In this document: in pieces, positions 1 to 4,633 of the stretch | Numbering within the stretch: the stretch's first letter is position 1 | Layout: each line of letters begins with the position of its first letter | From: an uncultured Bacteroidales bacterium | GTDB lineage: Bacteria; Bacteroidota; Bacteroidia; Bacteroidales; UBA932 | Direction: 5' to 3' | Assembly (NCBI GenBank): GCA_900317065.1 | Contig: ONFK01000082.1 | Coordinates: forward strand, 1 to 7,107 | Length of the DNA stretch: 7,107 bases | Program-made: the position numbers and the translations under genes | The notes under the pieces: model-generated | What the model was told of the DNA's origin: nothing | Seen by the model: only the letters and a program-made list of their open reading frames with translations | Databases searched by the model: none

Positions 1-1058
1 ACTGCGGAGCCGTGCTGCATCATAACGGTGCTGCTGGCCGACAGCTTCTGGAAAATCCACAGCCGGAGGTTGGACGGAGGTTCCTTGATCGTGCCTTCCG
101 CCGTCTTGCACTTTTCATAATAATCGCATACGGTATTGTTGACCACGCACCTTGAAAAGAGACTGCGGTCGCTTTCCCTGCTCACTTCCATGCTGCAGCC
201 TTCCTGGGAATGCCGGCCCATGGTGGAACTGGAGCCGCCTACCAGAATAAGATTCAGCCCTATGCCAAAGCCCTTCTTGTTCTTGAATACCAGCCAATAG
301 CGCGGTTTTGTCGAAAAAGACTTGTCAATCACGTAGTATCCGTTTTCGTCGGTATACGCTTGGCCGATCTTTACGAACACATTGCAGGCGACTCTCACCC
401 CCTTTACGCCTTCCGGGGAATCCGGTTTCCTGTCGTCAACGAGCGTGATGCGTCCCGAAGGCTTCGCAGCTCCACCCTTGGTGAGAGGGTCGGTTTCGAG
501 CATCGAGGCATTGCCCGTCAGGCGAAAAGACTCCCTTTCCACTGCTCCCCAGTCAATCCACTCTTCGCCTGAACGGGTGTATACCTCGTGTTCGGTGATA
601 TGGCACTTGTCAAGTATTTCAAAAGGTACCGAGGACGGGAACTTGAAATCCGGAGACACCACTGCATATTGCCAGGTAATATCTCCTTCCGGGATATCCG
701 GATCGTGGTAATAGTCCCCTTCGCGCACAATCTCGTAATCAAGAGGATGATCCAGCATCTCCACTCCCATCTCCACCAGCCGGTCATATTCTTCCTGGTC
801 CCCGGGCAGGAAACGCACATAAAGGTCGGTTGCGCTGACATCGATCTCCCCTGCCTTTGTAGGATAAAGCGACTGCAGGGCTTTGGTAATGTTCTTCACA
901 GAATAAGGGTCTTCCAGCTGGCGGCCGAGCACCATCATTCCATGTTCCAGTTCCGGCTCCTGCCCGTAGCTGTCATCCGTATCTATGGACGAAGCGTCGC
1001 AGGCACTCATCGCGGAGACGAGCCCCGCGGCAATCAAAGATTTCACCAAGTGTTTCAT
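1..1058 (-). CDS. Putative surface lipoprotein with carboxypeptidase-regulatory-like domain (partial, C-terminus off the left edge)
   Basis: The frame is open from the ATG at 1058-1056 to the window edge, giving about 352 residues with no stop. The N-terminus is a lipoprotein signal: K2, H3 and K6, a hydrophobic stretch (L8-V14), then a lipobox M17-S18-A19-C20. The mature end (CDASSIDTDD) is rich in acidic residues, which in Bacteroidota often marks lipoproteins exported to the cell surface; that is inference. Residues 79-85 (LYVRFLP) open a conserved-looking block ending near ITWQYAVV. Residues about 217-247 (GVKGVRVACN, then YTDENGYYVI) look like a carboxypeptidase-regulatory-like beta-sandwich, in which a modifiable base is followed by the T-D-x-x-G-x-Y turn. 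No catalytic motif is visible in the part present. It resembles a group of uncharacterised Bacteroidales lipoproteins that I recognise only by general pattern. It is divergent from the phosphatase gene, with its own promoter. Confidence 0.85.
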   Translation of the reverse strand, partial: MKHLVKSLIAAGLVSAMSACDASSIDTDDSYGQEPELEHGMMVLGRQLEDPYSVKNITKALQSLYPTKAGEIDVSATDLYVRFLPGDQEEYDRLVEMGVEMLDHPLDYEIVREGDYYHDPDIPEGDITWQYAVVSPDFKFPSSVPFEILDKCHITEHEVYTRSGEEWIDWGAVERESFRLTGNASMLETDPLTKGGAAKPSGRITLVDDRKPDSPEGVKGVRVACNVFVKIGQAYTDENGYYVIDKSFSTKPRYWLVFKNKKGFGIGLNLILVGGSSSTMGRHSQEGCSMEVSRESDRSLFSRCVVNNTVCDYYEKCKTAEGTIKEPPSNLRLWIFQKLSASSTVMMQHGSA

Positions 1059-1080
1059 ACCTCATCGTTTTTCTCGACGG

Positions 1081-1110
1081 CAAATGTATGCGGTAAAAAG
1101 CGTTTTAAAA
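1081..1110 (-). promoter_or_regulatory. Bacteroidota-type promoter for the left-edge lipoprotein
   Basis: On the minus strand, TACATTTG (1088-1081) matches the Bacteroidota -7 consensus TAnnTTTG exactly. A TTT lies 19 nt upstream (1110-1108) as a weak -33 element without the final G. Transcription would start close to 1075, leaving a leader of under 20 nt before the ATG at 1058. A GAGG sits just 5' of the ATG but too close for a normal Shine-Dalgarno. The call rests on consensus and position only. Confidence 0.6.
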
Positions 1111-1146
1111 GTTTGTAATCGTTTATTTGGCCTGATTGGCAATGTA

Positions 1147-1176
1147 TTGCATTACAGAAGGGTTTTGCTAACTTTG
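1147..1176 (+). promoter_or_regulatory. Bacteroidota-type promoter for the histidine phosphatase gene
   Basis: TAACTTTG at 1169-1176 is an exact TAnnTTTG -7 element, and TTG at 1147-1149 lies 19 nt upstream, the spacing expected for the Bacteroidota primary sigma factor. The predicted start of transcription, near 1183, leaves a leader of roughly 17 nt that is A-rich just before the ATG and has no Shine-Dalgarno, as is usual in this phylum. An imperfect inverted pair AATG (1141-1144) / CATT (1150-1153) flanks the -33 element; it is too short to call an operator. Confidence 0.65.
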
Positions 1177-1199
1177 CATTCAGGTTTTACGACAACAAA

Positions 1200-2465
1200 A
1201 TGAATATCCTTTATACTTTATTATTTCTGTTTGCCGCAGTCTTACCGAATGATACAGAGTTGTTTAGGGCCATCAAGGAAGACCCTTACGCCGCCGCGGG
1301 CAATTTAAGGCCTTATCTGGCCCCTTCAGAAAAAAATCCCGACACCAAGGCGCCGAGAGGCTACAAGCCCTTCTACTTTTCTTTTTACGGGAGACACGGC
1401 AGCAGGCATCTTACCGGAGACATATCTTTCATAAGCGATTATGTCAAGATGCTGGGCGGTCTCGAAGCGGAATCCGCCCTTACGGAAGACGGCATGGAAC
1501 TTCTCCGGCAATTGCGCTGGCTGGAAGCGGAACACGAAGGGAACATGGGGATACTGACCGATACGGGATACAAAGAGGAAAAAGGCATCAGCGAACGTCT
1601 GCATAAAAGATTCCGAAGGATTTTCCATCAATGCCGGAGAAGAAAGGTCATGGTAAGGACCTCGCCATCCCTGCGAAGCGCAATGACCGGCACCAGTTTC
1701 ATCATGGAACTGAGCAGGCACGGCCGGAAACTCGAATTCGATGTCAAGGGCGGGCAAAGGTACTATTTCACGAAATGGGACCCGAATCCGGACTTGGACG
1801 CCACGGAACTGAGGGTACTGGATTCCATGATACGCGTGAAGCTGGACACGGCCGCATTTGCACGCAGGTTTTTCCGCGACGAAGCGCTTCTCAGAAAAGC
1901 ACTGGCAGGGAGGAGTCTCGGAAAGGCGCAATATGAAATCATGCATATTCTGAGCGTAGGCAAATGCATCAGTCCCGATGCCGCCACTTTAGCGCTTTTC
2001 AACACAGAAGAGTTGTACGATTATGCCGTAGTGCAGAACGCACGCACGGCTTCCTGGTTCCTGCACAGCAAGGAAACCGGGTTTTACAGGGACACCAATG
2101 CCGGCGCACCGCTTGTCAACGAGATCGTATGCCGGGCGGAAGAAGCGATACAAGGCAACGGCATCTGTGCCGACCTGCGCTTTGGGCATGATTCCGGCGT
2201 AGCCCCGGCTTTCAGTTTCCTGGGCATTGAAGGATATGACAATCCTTCCGCCCCGCTGGCCGATACCTGGCGCACATGGCCTGCATACAAGCATGTCACA
2301 ATGGCTTGCAGCCTGTCTCTCATCCTATACAGAAACCGCAAGGGAGATATTCTGGTAAAGATTCTTGAAAATGAAAGAGAGACCACGATTCCCGCAGTCT
2401 CTCCTTTCAAAGGCCCATATTACAAATGGGAAGATTTCAAGCGTTGGAGCACTAGAAAAATTTGA
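1200..2465 (+). CDS. Secreted histidine-type phosphatase (histidine acid phosphatase/phytase superfamily)
   Basis: A 421-residue phosphomonoesterase of histidine phosphatase clade 2, which works through a phosphohistidine intermediate. The catalytic signature is R65-H66-G67-S68-R69 in the context FYGRHGSRHL; H66 is the expected nucleophile. R159 in VRTSPSLRSAMTG is the conserved mid-domain arginine context. H330-D331 (FGHDSGVAP) supplies the second catalytic His and the acid proton donor. The C-terminal blocks ILVKILENERE and PYYKWEDFKRW are typical of Bacteroidales members. The hydrophobic N-terminus (residues 3-15) suggests Sec export to the periplasm, but it has no basic residue and no clean cleavage site. 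The ATG at 1200 is chosen because no ATG, GTG or TTG precedes it in frame within the 60 nt upstream and it follows a good promoter. Substrate is unknown: inositol phosphates or other organic phosphates are possible. The acid motif is HD, not the HAE of MINPP-type phytases. It is monocistronic, and its last 14 bp overlap deoC antisense. Confidence 0.9.
   Translation: MNILYTLLFLFAAVLPNDTELFRAIKEDPYAAAGNLRPYLAPSEKNPDTKAPRGYKPFYFSFYGRHGSRHLTGDISFISDYVKMLGGLEAESALTEDGMELLRQLRWLEAEHEGNMGILTDTGYKEEKGISERLHKRFRRIFHQCRRRKVMVRTSPSLRSAMTGTSFIMELSRHGRKLEFDVKGGQRYYFTKWDPNPDLDATELRVLDSMIRVKLDTAAFARRFFRDEALLRKALAGRSLGKAQYEIMHILSVGKCISPDAATLALFNTEELYDYAVVQNARTASWFLHSKETGFYRDTNAGAPLVNEIVCRAEEAIQGNGICADLRFGHDSGVAPAFSFLGIEGYDNPSAPLADTWRTWPAYKHVTMACSLSLILYRNRKGDILVKILENERETTIPAVSPFKGPYYKWEDFKRWSTRKI
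2373..2408 (-). terminator. Possible hairpin terminator for the deoC operon, inside the phosphatase gene
   Basis: GAGAGAC (2377-2383) pairs with GTCTCTC (2397-2403) around a 13-nt loop, and the stem extends by GAAA/TTTC past one bulged C. On the minus strand this lies about 45-80 nt after the deoC stop and is followed by a short T-rich run (ATTTTC), so it could end the deoC transcript. The T-tract is weak and the sequence is also coding for the phosphatase, so it may be chance. Confidence 0.22.
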
Positions 2466-3255
2466 CCTCCCTGCCCTCGATGGCGCTCATCAAAGAATTG
2501 CCTACGCGGCTGACGCCGAAGCGGAAGTAATCCTTGTTGAGCCATTCTTCTCCGAGAATCTCGAGTCCGATGTTGTAGTAAACCAGCGCATCTTCGGCGG
2601 TAGCGATGCCTCCGGCAGCCTTGAAACCGACTTTGCGGCCGGTCGCTTTGTAGAAGTCGCGTATCGCCTCGCACATTACGCGGGCAGCTTCAGGAGTAGC
2701 ATTGACGGATACCTTGCCTGTAGAAGTCTTGATAAAATCAGCACCTGCCTCCATCGCAAGCATAGAAGCCTTGCGGATAAGTTCGGGAGTCTTGAGAAGG
2801 CCGGTTTCGAGGATAACCTTGAAAACCACCTTGCGGCCAAGACGTTCGCCTACAGCGTCGATCGCCTTCTTCATCGCGACGATCTCTTCTTTGGCACCAG
2901 CCTCATCACCTGCAAGGAACTTGTTGAGAGCAAGCACGATATCGATTTCATCGGCGCCATTTTCGACTGCCAGTTCGCATTCCCTGATCTTGACCTCGAG
3001 AAAACTCTGGGCCGTAGGGAAGCAGCTGGAAACCGCCGTCACGTGAAGCTCCTCGCAGGGTCTGTTTTCACGGACGACATTGGCGAGATTGGGGTATACG
3101 CAAACCGATGCCGGCAGCGGATATGAAGGGTATTCCTTTGTAAGGACAGTCACTTTGTCCACGAGTTTCCTGACGGACTCAGGGGTGTCTTCCGTATGAA
3201 GAGTCGTGAGATCCATGAAAGAAAAGCATTTCTTAAGAATTTCTGTCTGATTCAT
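2452..3255 (-). CDS. deoC: Deoxyribose-phosphate aldolase DeoC
   Basis: A 267-residue class I aldolase (EC 4.1.2.4) that cleaves 2-deoxy-D-ribose-5-phosphate to glyceraldehyde-3-phosphate and acetaldehyde, the last step of deoxynucleoside catabolism in the cytoplasm. The TIM-barrel hallmarks are complete: D105 in DEIDIVLAL (E. coli D102), Schiff-base K176 in GADFIKTSTGK (E. coli K167), and K212 in VGFKAAGGI (E. coli K201). Length is close to the E. coli enzyme (259). The ATG at 3255 follows the stop of the radical SAM gene by 2 nt (TAA-AT-ATG), so it is the terminal gene of a tight operon with coupled translation likely. None of the usual deo partners (deoA, deoB, deoD) is nearby. Its TAG stop lies inside the 3' end of the convergent phosphatase gene. 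Confidence 0.97.
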   Translation of the reverse strand: MNQTEILKKCFSFMDLTTLHTEDTPESVRKLVDKVTVLTKEYPSYPLPASVCVYPNLANVVRENRPCEELHVTAVSSCFPTAQSFLEVKIRECELAVENGADEIDIVLALNKFLAGDEAGAKEEIVAMKKAIDAVGERLGRKVVFKVILETGLLKTPELIRKASMLAMEAGADFIKTSTGKVSVNATPEAARVMCEAIRDFYKATGRKVGFKAAGGIATAEDALVYYNIGLEILGEEWLNKDYFRFGVSRVGNSLMSAIEGREVKFF

Positions 3256-3257
3256 AT

Positions 3258-4013
3258 TTATCCTTTGATTTGAATATTAAATCCTTCGTTTATAAGATCC
3301 TGTACCAGAGAGCGCATCTGGGCCTCCGAGTATTTCGCGAGCCCTTTGGCAGGGGTGGGACGGTCTATGGTGTAGACCATTATCTCCCGAGGATGCACCC
3401 TGCGGACTATATCCATCCAGGGCAGCAGGACTTCGGGACTGGCAGTATCGAAGTCCGGGCTGCGCAGGAACATCGTCTGCATCACGAAATCGCCCTTGAA
3501 CTTCTCCATCCCGCAGATGACATCCTCGACATTGTACTCCCCTGCCGGCTGGTTGATGCGGGACGCCAAGTCGGAGGTAGGGGCGTCGAGTTTCAGGATG
3601 GGATTGTCGACCTTGCGAAGGGCGTTAAACACGGAGTCCCTTGACAGCCTGGTGGCGTTTGTCAGCACCGACACCTTGGCTTCCGGATAGAACGCATCGC
3701 GCAAAGCAAGAGTATCGTCGATAATCTGCGGAAAGTCCGGGTTCAGCGTCGGTTCCCCGTCTCCGGAGAAGGTTACCGAGTCGATGGGAGTCCCGGTCTG
3801 ATGGCACTCGCGAAGCTTGCTTTCCAGGGCAGTGCGCACGTCTGCAGCCGTCGGAATCACACGGTCTCCGGTGCCGTCCTTGTTCCATCCGCATTCGCAG
3901 TAGATGCAGTCGAAATTGCAAAGCTTTCCGTTCCTCGGCAGAAGATTTATGCCAAGGGAACTCCCCAGCCTGCGGCTGAAAATAGGCCCGAAAACCGTCT
4001 CTTCCCGCATCAT
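3258..4013 (-). CDS. Radical SAM protein, COG0731 (TYW1-related) type, function unknown
   Basis: A 251-residue radical SAM enzyme. The opening FGPIFSRRLGSSLGINLLP leads into C32-x3-C36-x2-C39 (CNFDCIYC), which binds the 4Fe-4S cluster that cleaves S-adenosylmethionine; C41 lies two residues on. The SAM-contacting loop is G84-D85-G86-E87-P88-T89, and LTNAT (117-121) and KLDAPT (141-146) are further barrel strands typical of the group. The group is annotated broadly after the tRNA-Phe wyosine enzyme TYW1, but bacterial members of this length have no assigned reaction. The protein is shorter than TYW1 and has no cysteine before C32, so a second N-terminal cluster is absent. The start is the ATG at 4013, which overlaps the upstream TGA (ATGA). 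A longer open frame reaches 4181 but only reads the neighbour's repeat tail out of frame. A second ATG follows immediately at 4010. Confidence 0.88.
   Translation of the reverse strand: MMREETVFGPIFSRRLGSSLGINLLPRNGKLCNFDCIYCECGWNKDGTGDRVIPTAADVRTALESKLRECHQTGTPIDSVTFSGDGEPTLNPDFPQIIDDTLALRDAFYPEAKVSVLTNATRLSRDSVFNALRKVDNPILKLDAPTSDLASRINQPAGEYNVEDVICGMEKFKGDFVMQTMFLRSPDFDTASPEVLLPWMDIVRRVHPREIMVYTIDRPTPAKGLAKYSEAQMRSLVQDLINEGFNIQIKG
4010..4013 (-). promoter_or_regulatory. ATGA stop/start overlap coupling the DUF4296 and radical SAM genes
   Basis: The minus strand reads TTATGATGCGG. The TGA stop of the lipoprotein gene (4012-4010) shares bases with the ATG at 4013-4011, and a second ATG (4010-4008) begins on the last base of the stop. 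Either start lets a terminating ribosome reinitiate, so translation of the radical SAM gene is probably coupled. Confidence 0.7.
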
Positions 4014-4627
4014 AACTGCGCCCTCCTCAATCTGCGAGACCTGGGAGAATCCAGGCGGGTAGATTCGAGACGGAGAGAATCCCGCCGAAGGGAGTCCCTG
4101 TGAAGGGAGTCTCTCTGAAGGGAATCCTGTCGCGCCCGCTCGGCCAGAGCACTGTCCCTGAATGCCAGGGTATCCCGCCATGGAGCCCAGGCCATAATGG
4201 TGTCGACCTTGACTGAATCGACCGAAAACACTGGCAGATGCAAAGCTCCGAGCCCGGCCAGAATCTGATTCTGCCTCTCGAGTGCCTTTTCGAAAGACTC
4301 CAGGCTCTTCTGCGTCTTGCGCAACTTGTCCTGAGTGCGTTCGATGATCTTTTTATACTTTTCCGGATGGTTCAGATAGTAGTTTACGCTGGCATCATAG
4401 TCCTCGAAACCGTATCCGAATTTGCGGAATATCGTCTCATAGAACCGGGTGGTATCGGCAGTCTTCCTCAAGCCGGGATTGTCGTTCAGCCACTGGTCGG
4501 CAAGGAACATCTCGGCATAGATATCGGACATATCCCTCTCGCTCATGATTTTCACGTGCCTGCACGATGGCAGAAGGCAGGCGCAAACCAGGAGAGCAAG
4601 CAAGATATATTCCGTTATCCTAAGCAT
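4010..4627 (-). CDS. DUF4296 lipoprotein with RDSL pentad repeat tail
   Basis: A 205-residue protein of a Bacteroidota-restricted family of unknown function. A signal segment (L9-L19) ends in P20-S21-C22, a slightly atypical lipobox; C17 (VCAC) is the alternative. The DUF4296 domain spans about residues 24-115, recognised by MSERDMSDIYAEMFLADQWL near the N-terminus and YDASVNYYLNHPEKYKKII later. Residues about 92-122 are charged and heptad-like, probably coiled coil. A linker leads to six five-residue units of the RDSL type (166-195) and a basic end, RSRRLRRAQL. The mature protein is probably anchored in the outer or inner membrane on the periplasmic face. It starts 6 nt after the pheT stop and ends in an ATGA overlap with the radical SAM gene. 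No catalytic residues are recognisable. Confidence 0.85.
   Translation of the reverse strand: MLRITEYILLALLVCACLLPSCRHVKIMSERDMSDIYAEMFLADQWLNDNPGLRKTADTTRFYETIFRKFGYGFEDYDASVNYYLNHPEKYKKIIERTQDKLRKTQKSLESFEKALERQNQILAGLGALHLPVFSVDSVKVDTIMAWAPWRDTLAFRDSALAERARQDSLQRDSLHRDSLRRDSLRLESTRLDSPRSRRLRRAQL
4043..4132 (-). repeat. Tandem 15-bp coding repeat, six degenerate units
   Basis: Read on the minus strand, six consecutive 15-nt units encode RQDSL, QRDSL, HRDSL, RRDSL, RLEST and RLDSP. The first four share a (GAC/GAT)-TC-(C/T)-CT core; the last two have drifted. The repeat is in frame with the DUF4296 protein, so gain or loss of units would change tail length without a frameshift. Confidence 0.85.
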
Positions 4628-4633
4628 GGCATG

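Noticed and set aside
1096..1110. AAAA/TTTT arms and TTTTAAAA between the divergent promoters as a terminator or operator
   Set aside because: The arms are short A/T runs common in AT-rich promoter DNA, and no gene ends here.
588..1118. A 176-codon plus-strand open frame opposite the left-edge lipoprotein
   Set aside because: The minus frame has a signal peptide, lipobox and a Bacteroidota promoter; the plus frame overruns the divergent promoter region and has no recognisable features.
1326..1946. A 206-codon minus-strand open frame inside the phosphatase gene
   Set aside because: The plus frame carries the RHG and conserved arginine motifs here, so the minus frame is a shadow.
2365..3126. 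A 253-codon plus-strand open frame across most of deoC
   Set aside because: It is antisense to deoC, whose active-site residues are all present, and its translation resembles no known protein. It is a shadow of the GC-rich coding strand.
3258..4013. Naming the radical SAM gene as a wyosine synthase (TYW1/taw1)
   Set aside because: It is too short, has no cysteines before the radical SAM motif, and bacteria are not generally known to make wyosine.
4014..4181. A 56-residue N-terminal extension of the radical SAM protein
   Set aside because: It reads the neighbouring gene's 15-bp repeat in another frame (GFPSERLPSQG and similar). Family members start near FGPIFSRRLG, and the ATG at 4013 forms a standard ATGA overlap.
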